Source: Nemophila menziesii (taxonomy: Eukaryota > Streptophyta > Magnoliopsida > Boraginales > Hydrophyllaceae). Taken from it: 64,000 nucleotides of DNA. The translations under genes were made by a program, and so were the position numbers. Within the stretch, counting starts at the first letter, position 1, and the number at the start of each line of letters is the position of its first letter. Below are positions 46,983-58,663 of the stretch, one piece after another. The stretch is taken from NCBI GenBank assembly GCA_029959085.1, contig JARWIR010000008.1, forward strand, positions 15,052,001 to 15,116,000, given 5' to 3'. The notes under the pieces were generated by a model. That model was given only the letters and a program-made list of their open reading frames with translations. It was not told the DNA's origin and did no database searches.

Positions 46983-48329
46983 TAATTAATTAGAGTCCAA
47001 GTTAATTCTAAGAGTTAAAGGAAAGAGGATAAACATGTAAATTGGAGATAAGGAAACAAAAGCTAAAGTATGGAAAAGATAAAGCTGCCAAATAAATCTA
47101 AATTTCACCACCCACGACCACAAATCAGCTTATATCTCAAAATCGGTGAGGAATTTGGAAGAACGGTCAAGAGCAAAGTTAAAGATATTTCCGATACGAT
47201 GAATTTCTACTACTCATACGCATCAAAAAGATAAGTATTGAAGTTGTTAGGACTAAAACAAAAACGGGGCTGATTCCATATTTAAGGGTTACGAATTTGA
47301 GTTGGGCTAGGAGTCCATTACCTACCTTCTCCTCCAAGGAAACGAATTAAGTCTTCCTACACCCTGTAAATACAACCTCTTATCATAAGAAAATCATCCT
47401 TGGCAGATCCTAACGGATCCTTGGGTAGACCTTAAGCCAGGAAGAAGGTACAACACAAGAAGAGAAGCCTGGAAGGAGCTGTGCATCAATCATGTCTTCT
47501 TCACTCTTCAATTTTGTAATTGTTTTCTTTTCTTTTCTTTTCTTAGTATGAATTAAATAAATTTATCTTGAGCTTTAGCATATATGTATGAACCCTAGTT
47601 TTGGTTGACATCTATCTAATTTGGGAATTCTATGTTTTAAATTGAATTTATGTTTTGATTTCTCTGTTTATGTGTTGGATTTATATTCTGTGTTCTTTGC
47701 GGTGTACAATGTATAGTATTACCATCATGGTAGTTAGATAACCATTGACAACGGTATATTTAACTATATGATTAGCACATAACGTCTAGAATAAGGTTTA
47801 GATCTGACAAATTAGCCTAACTAGATAGTCAATATGGTTTAGTATATTGGTATTTAATCAATTGCAGGAAAAGTTTGCTTAGGCTCTTATTGACACAGGT
47901 AAACCCTATTTAAAACTACCTAGCGCAATTGAAACCAACTATTGAAATACTACATGATTCACCCTTACATGTTTAGAACGGAAAAACTAGTGGGGATTAC
48001 TTGCTAATTACTTAGGCTAAACTATCATACTATCTCCTTTTCTTTTATTTAATTTTCAGTCTTTAGTTTATTAGTTTAATTTTCCTTTATTAAAAACCAA
48101 ATAAAATTCGTTTTATCTTTCTTTCTCCTGCGTATTATTATTCTAGCTTTTTATATTTGCACTTGATAATTTGCATAAGTTCTCTCTAACCTTCGTAGTC
48201 TCTGAGGAATGAATCTTCTTATCATTAAAACTTGCATACGTCCTGTAATACTTGCAGAACCGTGCTCAGCCTAGGGTGTTTATTTGCACTTATTTTATAC
48301 ATTATTTTATCACACCTTAGGCGACACCA
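46770..48329 (+). mobile_element. Solo LTR of the Athila-like family (TSD CTACT)
   Basis: A 1560-bp LTR in plus orientation, starting TCATGTCTCCCC (the usual TG mutated to TC) and ending GGCGACACCA. Perfect target duplication CTACT at 46765-46769 and 48330-48334. It contains an AT dinucleotide run at 46951-46980. It is inserted in the tandem array of the SIRE-like LTR. Confidence 0.92.
46951..46980. repeat. AT dinucleotide microsatellite
   Basis: An uninterrupted AT run of about 30 bp, inside the solo LTR and absent at this place in the other family LTRs. Confidence 0.9.
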
Positions 48330-49039
48330 CTACTACTTCACACAACCATGAATCCTTTCACTTGTGTCTACTCACGATATCACTCCACAAGTATGTGAAA
48401 CCTTCTCCTTTGTCCCACCACACAAGAATGAGTGTACAATATATACTCACGAGCTATCACTTCACAAAACCGTGAAGCCTTCATATTGTGTTACACCTAC
48501 ACAATATCTACACTCTCTCTTGTGTAGTCTATTGAAGATCACACTTCTCACTGAACCAAGAGGATCCATAAGGTTTACAATTAAGCCTAATCCACCTAGC
48601 CTTGATACTTCTCCATAATTATATGCTTAAAAACATGGGATAATCACAAAAAATACAAAAATTTGGACTATGAGTTATTTTGGGCCTCTCTTTGAAGATA
48701 AGTTTTTAATATTTCAAATTTGGTGTAATAACAAATATTTTTTAGAGTCCTCAGAGCTCCTTTTTATATGAAATAAACTTTCCAACGGATTTATTCATGT
48801 GTCAACTTCTCCTTGGATGCAATTATTCTTGTTGGGTATCTGCACACTTTCAGGTCCAAAAGTTAACTACTTTGTGGTCTCCAATTTTCTAACGGCTCTT
48901 TTAACGTTCATATCACAACACCTATTTTCCTCTGTTTCTTATTATTATATTTTTCTCCTTGGATATCCGTTAACTTCTCCTCAGGTTTTTGTTGGAGTCA
49001 AACCTTCAAATCTTGCTCATAAATGGATCATGTACCCGA

Positions 49040-49345
49040 TATGTCTGCTTGGAGGTCTGGTCTTCAATTTTCTTGACTTTTATATTAGATACTCCGCGGC
49101 AGTCCCGCTCTTCAGTGCTCGGAGGTCTGGTGACTCTGTTATCTAAGCTTTTTCATTGAATACTTTGCGGCAATCCGGTCTTCTACCAGTTCAGAGGTCT
49201 GATGACCTTCTTTCTTGGCTACTTACCGGATTAAATATGCTTGTTTGATATGGTTGTGCGCGGAGGTCTGATGACCTTATTCCTTGGCCGCTTCTTTAAA
49301 TGCTCTGTGGCAGATTGTTGCCTTCTTTTTTGGAGGAGGCCTGTC
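49040..49345. repeat. Degenerate tandem repeat of about 95 bp
   Basis: GGAGGTCTGGT, CGGAGGTCTGGTGAC, CAGAGGTCTGATGACC and CGGAGGTCTGATGACC recur with interleaved GCGGCA motifs, giving three to four diverged units. Confidence 0.75.
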
Positions 49346-49480
49346 ATCTCTAATTTTGCAGTTATTACATGTCTTTCTGAACATGCAAGACTTATAGGAA
49401 AATCTTGACAAACTCGAAAGACCAGAAAATCCGATTCACAATGTTGTGGAAATCACACATCAATAAATATATATCCAATA

Positions 49481-50404
49481 GGATAACAACTATAGATCGT
49501 GCAAGCCCAAAACAAAATTACTACTCTAGTAGAACACTATATGAAATCCTCCCAAGTCCTAGGCCATATACATAATTAATGCGTATTTAGCATAAACACA
49601 CTGTCTTGCGTGAAGTTAAGATAAGGGTACACAAAAACATCGATCTATAAGTACAAGTCATATCATTCTTATAACCTCACGAGATGGATTTTCTCGTTCA
49701 TATGTTAATCCTATCCTACCAAATGCAATCAATCGTGGTTGTAAACGTTATACACCTAACCTTGTTCTCCTATGTCGCTCCATCCTTATCATATAAGGGG
49801 ATTCAAAATGGTACCCATCTCCCTTGAAATTCCTAACAAATTCCTCACATCCTACCATATATCCATCGCCAACTTGAACTAAAAAAATAGTGTTTACTGA
49901 CTCAAAATCACCACATAGATCCTTACAAATAAGATGGCCTTTAGACTTAAGGTTCCCGAGGAGGTCCATCTAACCTATAATTTCATGCTTATGCGTAATG
50001 TAAATGTCCCATAAAATATTTGTCCAAGGATTGGGTGTATCTGCCTTAAAAAAATATGTGGATCGATCTCGTCCAGTCAAAATGAGAAACGTATGCAACT
50101 AAAGATACAAAGTTGCTTCCTCTCTCCTAGTCACCACAACAAAAGATGACTACAACTCTCCCTAATTTCACTCATGTGCCTAACTATCCATCACGTGCGA
50201 CAATATGATTCACTTGTACGAAATAGCGCTTCACTCTCCAGATCACCACGTGAGCTTTAATTTCATTTCCTTGCAGATGCACCCGGAGATTCGTCCTCCT
50301 CTCAGCGGTTGGCCCATTTTGCCTTTCATCATTGATTGACACATGTTATGTCATTATCCCACAACCACTATTATTATTGTTATTATTATTATTATTATTA
50401 TTAC

Positions 50405-50440
<36 letters not shown>

Positions 50441-50534
50441 GTACGGGACTACTTCTAGTATACGTCCACTTAATTTTTAGAACCATGACTTCAAAATTTT
50501 GTTTTCCTTCCACCTTTACAATCAAGATTACAAT
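49481..50534. other. Unassigned DNA with a TTA microsatellite
   Basis: Probably the far 3' part of the LINE that follows, but I recognise no domain. A 73-residue ORF (49748-49969, -) has no pattern known to me. Confidence 0.4.
50369..50440. repeat. TTA trinucleotide microsatellite
   Basis: About 72 bp of TTA repeats with two interruptions (TTG and CTA). It creates a meaningless poly-leucine ORF on the plus strand. Confidence 0.95.
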
Positions 50535-53500
50535 TTAATATTGTAATTTCCAAATCTCCTTCAAAGAGGCGAGTTTTTTATCCACATGCCAATCATAAAT
50601 ATCTTGGTTCTTTATAATCTTCGTGAATTTATTTGATCCATATCGAGTCTTTTTATCAAAAATTTGCCACAAAATTTTCATTATCAAATCTTTATTATAC
50701 ACTCCAAAATCATTAAGTTCCAATATTCCCTCCACCTTTGGTGTACCAATTTTCTTCCAAGCAATTTGGGGAGACTTACCATCGCAGTAGAATTCATGAA
50801 AAATGTGATATATAATTAATCTCTCAGCGAATCCGATACCGGAATATCAATAACCAAAAGCAAAAACCCCTTCTAGTACCAATCTAATTAGATCCAATTG
50901 ACCTTCAAAAGAAAATGATGTAGCATTCCATGACCTAACATAGCCCTCTAGTTTGTCTATAAGGGGTTTATAGTCACTTTATAACAACATCAAGACACCA
51001 AGTGGAACTCAAATGTAGTGAAACACCATTATTTCCTTCGGTAATTGTTATATTTTCTTGATCTCTTCAAGCACATCTTCTTTAATCCTCACATAATAGA
51101 CAATTGACTTAAGCACATTAAACTAAAGAGAGAAAAATTCAAATCTCTTCATACACTCCATAATCACCTTAACGGACCCTAGGTCACCTTTTGCCAAACG
51201 AAATAAATCATATACAAACTATAAGTGGGTAATATTGAGCTTCCACACTTCGGATGGCATGGAAAGACTTTATCAGTTTATTTTCTCAAGGGTCTACAAC
51301 AAATATAGAAAAAAGATAAGGTGAGAGGGGATCACTTTGGTGTATCTGATGTCACCCTATTTGTGATATAATAATTTAGGTTGGAGACATCATTTTAGGT
51401 GTATATGATTAATTAATTAGGGATTTTTATCCATTATTTGATAGTTACTTATTTCTTGTCTTGATTTGATGATTTATTACTTTTAGAGTATATTTCGTTT
51501 AAATTGTGTGTTAATGTGATGCTCTTAAGGTTGGATTATAATTAGATGCCAAATCAATTCTAAGAATATATGGAAGGAATCAAGAGATGAAAGGAAGTAA
51601 AGATAAAATAGGAAAGGAAAAGTTGTCAAGTAAATTTGAATTATGCAACTACATCCACTAAAGTGAAGATAACGTTAAATCGGCTAACATTTGGATGATC
51701 ATTCAAAATAGTAAAGATATATCTTTTGATGCGGTCGTTTCTATATAAAGTAGGCAAAAATCAGACTAATAACGAAGGAGATATGGTAAAAACAGCGAGC
51801 AGTGTTTATCCTCTCTGATATTTTAGGAAACAAATTTGAATTGGAAAAGGATTACTTGCCTTCCACTCAAGATTTCGACCTAGGGTCTTCTTAACACTTA
51901 TAAATACACCCTCTTATCATTTTAAACATGTCGTTGCTTGTCCTTACACAGTTCTAAACCATAGATCAATCCTTAGTCAATCAAGGGAAGCAACCTGACA
52001 GTATGTATCTTTAGTTTAGTTTAATTTTTATTAGCATGAAATAAATTTCCCAAGCTTGGATTTTGCATCTGTATAATCTTTGAATTCTATTTTATTCTAT
52101 CTAAATTTTTTTGGGAAAACCTTTTTAAATTAATTCTAGCTTCTTAACATTTATATTTGTTTTATGTGCTTTGATTTATTGACTGTAGTTCTTGCTAGTG
52201 CACGAGTATAGACTACCCCGTTAATAGCAGTCGAATGGTCACCCGGAAGGGGTGTCTAATTGTTGAAACACCACATAAACGTCTAATGTGAAGTAGTGAT
52301 CAGTAAGGTCTTGCCTAACTAGATAGTCATTAGGGTTTGAGATTTAACCACCGGTCATTGCGCAGGGTCCCATTACCTAAGTCCCCTGGTAATTGTTAGG
52401 TCGTCACCTAAGTCCACTCGGGAATGGGTTAGGAGGAATATGAATCCTGGTTAAGAGCTTTAATCACCCTTATTAACTAGTAGAAGAAATAAAAGGATAA
52501 GTGCATACTAGCAAACCTAAGCTATATTTCCATCTTATTCTTACATCTTTTATTTTATTGTCTTGTCTTTAGTTTAATTATTATTATCCTTAATTATTCA
52601 TATTTACTTTTCTTGTCATTGATTCATTGAGTTAATTCTTACTACGCTTTCTTGTAATCCATTCGTATAACACACTAAGTCCCTGAGAACGAATATAACT
52701 TATCATTAAAACTTGCGTACAACTTGTGATACTTGTAGTGAGTAACGTGATTGGTTAGGGTGATCAGTTGTCCTATTTTTATCTATTATTTTATCACACC
52801 CTACCAGCCACCAGTATCCCTTTTTCAGCCTTAATGTATCCATGCACACCTCCATAGTAAGAAGGGGTGGTAACAATCCATAATCCTACCAATACATTTC
52901 GTAGGAAACTTTAGCCCTACAAGGACCTCTCTCACAAAACTCCATGAAACCGAGTCATAAGCTTTCCTAAGATTGATCTGTATTGTACACCTCGGAAAGC
53001 TACTCTTCTTATTGTAACCTCTCAAAAGGTCTTACATCAAATGCACATTATCAGGCATAAGTCTCTCAGGTACAAATGCACTTTGAGTTTTGTCAACTAT
53101 CTCATCCAAGATCAGTTTCATATGCTCTGCAATAATCGGCATGATATCATTGTAGATAACATCGCAACAAGATAAAGGGAAAAAGTTATCCACCCTTAAA
53201 GGCAAATCCTTTTTAGGTATATGAGTAATAATGGTATGTTTAAGTTGTTTTGGAAGAAAGAACGAGTTAAAAAAACTCCCTTATCGCCCCAATAACCTCA
53301 ACACCCACCACTCTCTAAGACTTCTTTAAGAATACAAAGGAGTTCCCGTCCAGCCCTGGTACTGGATCATTATCTATCTGAAATATAACATATTTGATCT
53401 TCTCATTGGTAACCCCGCCACATAAAGTGACCCTTTGTTCCCTAGTTATCATTTTACCCCAAACAAAAATTTCATGATCCACTAGTCTGTAACCTCACGT

Positions 53501-53900
53501 GTCCCTAATAGATCCTTATAGTAGTCCACGTATACATCATTGATTTGTCCCCCACTAGTCGTGTTAGAAATATTAGGAAGTTTGACCAAATCTATAAACT
53601 TTCTCCTCTCTTTACTCTTCATAACCCCATGAGATAACTTTGTGCAGCTATCACTTTTTAATACATATCCACATCTAAATTTTTGCTTATAGAAGCTACA
53701 TTCTGCATTTTCTAGCTGAGTAACTAGTTTTTGTAGATCTACACTCTTATCCGTAATAGCTACATCACCAACATCTTGTTGAATTCTGGCCCCGGCCTCT
53801 TCCAAATTCAAATTTGCTCTTTTAGCTTGATCGGGGATGTGAAAGGAATGCTTTCTATTCAACTCTCTCAAGTCAAATTCAAAATCCTCAATTTCTTAAA
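50535..53900 (-). mobile_element. Decayed L1-type LINE split by a solo LTR (duplicate copy B)
   Basis: In minus orientation: the linker before reverse transcriptase (53482-53871, with FIDLVKLPNISNTTSGGQI and YYKDLLGT), the first half of reverse transcriptase (52814-53460, INLRKAYDSVSWSFV near 52950), then a solo LTR (51347-52813). After the LTR the RT continues (SPLT-type motif near 51325), then KDLIMKILWQIFDKKTRYGS at about 50660 in the zinc-binding part. The upstream half is homologous to 38933-39900. Confidence 0.85.
51347..52813 (+). mobile_element. Solo LTR of the Athila-like family (TSD GTATC)
   Basis: A 1467-bp LTR in plus orientation, starting TGATGTCACCCTATTTGTGA and ending ACCAGCCACCA. 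Perfect target duplication GTATC at 51342-51346 and 52814-52818. A TATA-like CTTATAAATACACC lies near 51897. It is inserted in the reverse-transcriptase coding region of a LINE, just before the conserved GDPLSP-type block. Confidence 0.93.
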
Positions 53901-54422
53901 AACAACAAATTATTTCGTTCTCACACGATACTCACGAACCGAACGATAACCACATCACCATAGTTCTCACATCCGTCCACATATTAAATAACTGTGTAGT
54001 GCACATTACATTTTTCATATAAAATGTTACTATACATCGCGAGTGATTCGTAATATGAAATTTAGGAAGAAATTCCTTGTGTATAAATGATCTGAGGCCT
54101 CTAAATCAAGATTCCTCATTGTCCTATCGATCCAACTTGGTATGTGATAGTGTGTCACGTATAGAACTTTTCGATGTATTACAAGTCTTTCGATCCCAAC
54201 ATATCGCAAATTCTTTAATATCACTCGAGATCACTTGTTTTTCATTTTTCATATCCTTGTAAGCTAATATATTTATTAAAATGTCCATGAGGAGCCCAGC
54301 TTCATCAAATTAGAATATTCCAAAAAAAAAAAAAAACTCTCTTTCTTACTTTTATTTTATAATGAAAGCATTGCAAACAAATTATTTGATTAAATTATGT
54401 ACATTCACATCTACAGTCTGGC

Positions 54423-54434
54423 TTGACTTTGACC
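54423..54434 (+). promoter_or_regulatory. Pair of W-boxes upstream of WRKY copy B
   Basis: TTGACTTTGACC holds two adjacent W-boxes (TTGACT, TTGACC), about 100 bp upstream of the TATA box. Group IIa WRKY genes are commonly regulated by WRKY factors, including their own product, through such sites. Confidence 0.6.
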
Positions 54435-54534
54435 TGTACGTTCTCAATAGTAATCTAAGTTAACGTACACATTTATAACGTGGTCATCTACTATATATAT
54501 TAAATATTTTTATATTTGTTTGGTCGGTACCATT

Positions 54535-54546
54535 ACTATATATACA
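54535..54546 (+). promoter_or_regulatory. Probable TATA box of WRKY copy B
   Basis: ACTATATATACA, about 90 bp before the start codon, in the block shared with copy A. Confidence 0.55.
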
Positions 54547-54632
54547 TAGTAGAAGACGAATATGTTACAAATCTAATTATAATATTATCATCTCCTCTTC
54601 AATCACCTTCGACAAATATCAGTACTCTTCTA

Positions 54633-55737
54633 ATGTATACTGAAAGCACATCTGAAGGAAAAGGCACTAGTGGGATTTCTCTAAAGCTAAGTCTAACGTT
54701 TGGAGCTAATATGGATTATACTAATTCATGTCTGGTTGATACTTCACTGAATCTCAATGCTAACCCTCTCCGAGTTTTCGGTGATGATTCATGTCTTGAT
54801 ACTTCACTGAATCTCCAAGAATTGCGCGAGGAATTGAATCGGGTCAATGATGAAAACAAGAAACTAACAAACATGTTAACAGCAATGACCAAGAATTATA
54901 ATATTTTGAAGAGTCAGATGGAGTATGCAAGTAAGAATGCTGAAACAGACAGCGAGGGATCGAAGAAGCGAAAAGGTGAAACCCTCACCAATAAAGTAGC
55001 TTGTGATCGAAGTAGCTCAAGTGATGAAGATTCATGCATGAAACCAAAGCAAGAGATCATAAAACCAATTATTTCTAAAGCTTATGTGCGAGCAGAAGCA
55101 TCAGATACCAGCCTTGTAAGTCATTGACTATTAGATAATTATTTATGGATTCTTGAGCTGACGTAGAAAGATATTGTATATATACAGATAATGAATGATG
55201 GATATCAATGGAGAAAATATGGACAGAAGGTAACTAAAGACAACCCTTTCCCAAGAGCTTACTTTAAGTGTTCATTTGCTCCTACCTGCCCAGTCAAGAA
55301 AAAGGTATAAACTTTAATAATTAATTAATGCTAAAAGTACATATGTAGAATGAAGTATGAACATGCTTAAGCTAATCATGAGTTTTCTTCAGGTGCAAAG
55401 AAATATTGAAGATCAGTCTATAGTAGTAGCAACCTATGAAGGAGAACACAACCATCAACAGCTTTTCGAAGCAACTTCAAGCAATACTCAAATGGTTAGG
55501 GTTGGTTCAGTCCCTTGCTCCACTTCCAAAAGTTCATCTCCACCTATCATTACACTCGATTTTACCAAACCGAAGATGAACAATGAAGGAAAAGCTCCGC
55601 AACATCAAATTGATTCACCAGAACAAATGCAAAAATCATTACTTGAACAAATGGCATCATCTTTGACGATGGATCCAAATTTTCGGGAAGCTCTTGTAGC
55701 CGCCATTTCAAAAAGATTCTCCAGCCTAGCTAGCTAG
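54633..55737 (+). CDS. WRKY transcription factor, group IIa (WRKY40/18/60-like), copy B
   Basis: Three exons: 54633-55115, 55188-55304, 55393-55737; 314 residues; all phase 0 with GT-AG introns. The ATG matching copy A gives [10 protein letters not shown]; an earlier in-frame ATG at 54516 lies before the TATA box and is unlikely. The architecture is as in copy A: zipper-like coiled coil at about 61-95, KKRK, WRKYGQK at 169-175, and the C-X5-C-X23-H-X-H zinc site. About seven substitutions, one lost Leu (SQMEY for SQLMEY) and a shorter end (KRFSSLAS) separate it from copy A. The WRKY domain is identical in the two. The frame is complete and the promoter is less disturbed than in copy A, so this is the more likely fully regulated copy. 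Confidence 0.93.
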
Positions 55738-56164
55738 AAAGAGATATTCTTGGAATGCAGCTGATGTCTTATGATGTCTTAGACAAGAAAGAATTGTAAA
55801 AACTATCTATAATACAGGGACTGAAGTACAATTACTTTGTGACAGCTAGATAGTTAGTTAGTTAGCTGAGTTTGTTTGAAGGTGTATTATCTATTATAAT
55901 GAATCTAAACTGAATTGTAAAATGAGATTCATAAACTAGAAGTAGTATATATATTTTATTAAAGAAAGAACAACACTTAATGAAAATTACAATGTATTCT
56001 ACTATTTTCTTCTCTTTCTTTTTCTTTACTTTTCCTGCTATACTTATTGCATGCAACTCATCTTCAATGGATTCTTCTTCTTGTCTTCTACTCAATTTAA
56101 CATGATATTAAATGTAAAGTTTTACATTTCCTCAAAAATCAACGTTGTAGAATAACAATCAAAC
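55738..56164. other. 3' flank of WRKY copy B
   Basis: The probable 3' untranslated region and flank. It does not match the flank of copy A, so the segmental duplication ends at about the stop codon. No gene, and no LTR or primer site is seen before the copia gag that follows. Confidence 0.5.
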
Positions 56165-58640
56165 ATGGCCCACAATAATTCCATCACAAAAGATTTTTCT
56201 AGCCCCTATTACCTTCATCCTAGCGAGAATACAAGTGGTTCACTCGTCTATGAAGCTCTCACTGGTGAAAACTACTTGTCATGGTCACAAGCAATTGAAA
56301 TCCCTTTAGGTGTAAAGAACAAGTTCGGGTTTATTAATGGCGACATAGCTCAGCCATCGCTAACTGATCTAACTATGTTCACAGCTCAGAGCAAACAACT
56401 TAGTACTTTCTTGGCTTCTCACTTCCATTCCCAAAGAATTCAGAGATAGCTTACTATATGTTAATTCCGCTTATGAATTATATAATGAGATCAAAACTCA
56501 TTTATGCAAAAGCAATGAAACAAGAGTGTTCCAATCTTGAAGCTCTATTACTCAAAACTCCAATTCAATTTTTGAATATTTTGCTAAATTTAAAGGTTTA
56601 TGGGATGAATACTCTCATTTTTGCCCCATGTCTACTTGTTCATGTGGTTTCATGAATCAATGTACCTGGAAATTGTTTGATTTACTCATTGAAAGGAAAC
56701 AAAACGGTTTTGTAATGAAGTTTTTAATTGAATTAAATGAATCCTACTCAATGGTTAGAATTCAAATTCTGCTTATGGATCCAATACCTAAAAAAAACTC
56801 GGTATTTGCTACGTTGATCCAAGAAGAAAGTCAACGTATAATCAAAAATTCATTTGATTCTTCATCAAGTCAGGCCTTCTATGCCAAGAATCAACAAAGA
56901 ACAACGTATTTCAATGAGAGAAAGTAGGTGATATGTACACATTGTGGCCATATAGGTCACACTATTGACAAATGTTTTCAACTTCATGGATCTCCGAACA
57001 GATGAAATGGTCCAAAAGGGAAAAGGTTCAACAATCATTAAGCTAAAGCGCATTGCGTTTATTCAACAGAGGAGAGTGTGAATGAGCCAAAACCTATCAA
57101 TTCTTATGAATTTACTCCTGAAGAAGTTGGAAAATTGATGGCTCTAGCACATAATTCTTCACCAACAAATGTAGTTGTACATCAAGTTTCAACTCAAGAA
57201 GGTATTTTCCATAACTCATATTGAATTATTGATACAGGAGCTACAAACCATTTGGTTTATTCTATTGTACACTAGTAATTTGATAAATTATCATACTCCG
57301 GTTACATTGCCTAATGGACACATTGTGTCAGCTACACGCAGAGAGGACATCTCATTTAAAGAATGTATTATGTGTTCCTATTTTTAAGTACAATCTGCTA
57401 TCCATATCTAAGATTATTCAAGATTCATTTATTTATGTGGTTTTTCTTCCTTCTCATTGTGAATTACATGACCTCAACGCCAAGAAGATGATTGGGATTG
57501 CATATGAAGAACAAGGACTATACTACCTAAACACTCCATTACATTCAACCTTCTCCTTAATTAGCAGTTTCAACTCAAGACTTTTATTTGTGGCACCCAT
57601 GATTTGGTCATTATCAAATGCCAAATTAAAGTCCTTTAAGGCAATAGATTCCTCTATTTCTTTCCTCAATTGTAATGTTTGTGAGTCGTGTCATTTTGCT
57701 AAACAAAAAAGATTAGTTTTCCCTCTTTCTGACAGTAAAATTTCTTCATGTTCTGAGCTTATACATTGTGACATTTGGGGACCTTTTAAAGAACCATCTT
57801 ACTCATATCATAATTTTTTTCTCACAATTGTTGATGATTTTTCAAGATGTACTTGGATTTACTTCATGATCAATAAATCTGAAGTTCATCAACACTTACT
57901 TTCCTTTTACAATCTCATTTTAAGTTAGTTTAAAGTCAAGATACTTAGATTAGATAATGATCAAGAGTTTCTTATGCCAAATTTTACTCTTCTCTTGGCA
58001 TAACACATCAACTTAGTTGTGTTGAAACCGCTCAACAAAATGAACTTGTTGAAAGAAAACACTAGCATCTTTTAAATACTGACAGAGTTCTTATGTTTCA
58101 ATCCAAAATACCTCTTAAATTTTGGTCTGAAGCTATTCTCACAGTTGCTCACTTAATAAATCGATTACCTACTCATTTGCTAAAAATATATCTCTATATC
58201 ATGTCCTTTATAACAAACTTCCAACTTTAAAGCACTTAAGAGTGTTTGGTTCACTTTGTTGTGCCTCTACCCTTACCCAAAATAGATCCAAGTTTGATCA
58301 TAGAGCAGTTAAATGTATTTTTTTGAGATATCCAATTGGTACAAAAGGCTACAAATTGCTTGACATTTCTTCAAATAAAGTACTTCTCTCAAGAAATATT
58401 ATTTTCCATGAAAATATTTTTCCTTTTGCAGATACATCACAATCTGAAAACCTTCATACGTTTATGTTTCCTCCATCCTCAACCAACTACTCATATATAC
58501 AACCTCCTACATTTACTACTCATAGTCCTTCACACTACACAACAAACAACTAAGCCTACAAGAAACAGACAACCACCATATTATCTCAAAGATTATATAA
58601 CTTCAACTTCATTATGCAAGTCTTAATATCTTCAAGGTAA
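56165..58640 (+). pseudogene. Copia gag-protease-integrase relic
   Basis: Broken by stops and frameshifts. It starts MAHNNSITKDFSSPYYLHPS, followed by LVYEALTGENYLSWSQAI, the gag opening of many plant copia elements. A zinc knuckle CTHCGHIGHTIDKC (C-X2-C-X4-H-X4-C) lies near 56940-56981, the protease motif IIDTGATNHLVY near 57225, and integrase with IHCDIWGPFKEPSYSYHNFF and IVDDFSRCTWIYF near 57765-57870. Further on come [10 protein letters not shown] and [20 protein letters not shown]. The protease D-T-G is intact. Reverse transcriptase is missing and the relic stops where a LINE begins. No LTRs are found. Confidence 0.85.
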
Positions 58641-58663
58641 AGAAGGTTCATCTACAAGTCTTA

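Larger units (their letters stand above)
46140..49480 (-). repeat. Probable 5' LTR of a SIRE-like copia relic, interrupted
   Basis: It starts TGTTTCCTAAGAATAATACT and soon has AGAGGGGGTGA, typical of SIRE-type LTRs. It holds two degenerate tandem arrays: CACAAG/TGAAGCCTTCT-type units of about 80 bp (46610-46769 and 48330-48520), and GGAGGTCTGATGACC-type units of about 95 bp (49040-49345). An Athila-like solo LTR (46770-48329) splits the first array. The right boundary is a guess. Confidence 0.5.

Noticed and set aside
50332..50538. ORF with more than twenty leucines in a row
   Set aside because: It is the translation of the TTA microsatellite.
54516..54632. Extended N-terminus of WRKY copy B from an upstream in-frame ATG
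   Set aside because: It starts upstream of the probable TATA box, is not open in copy A, and translates promoter sequence.
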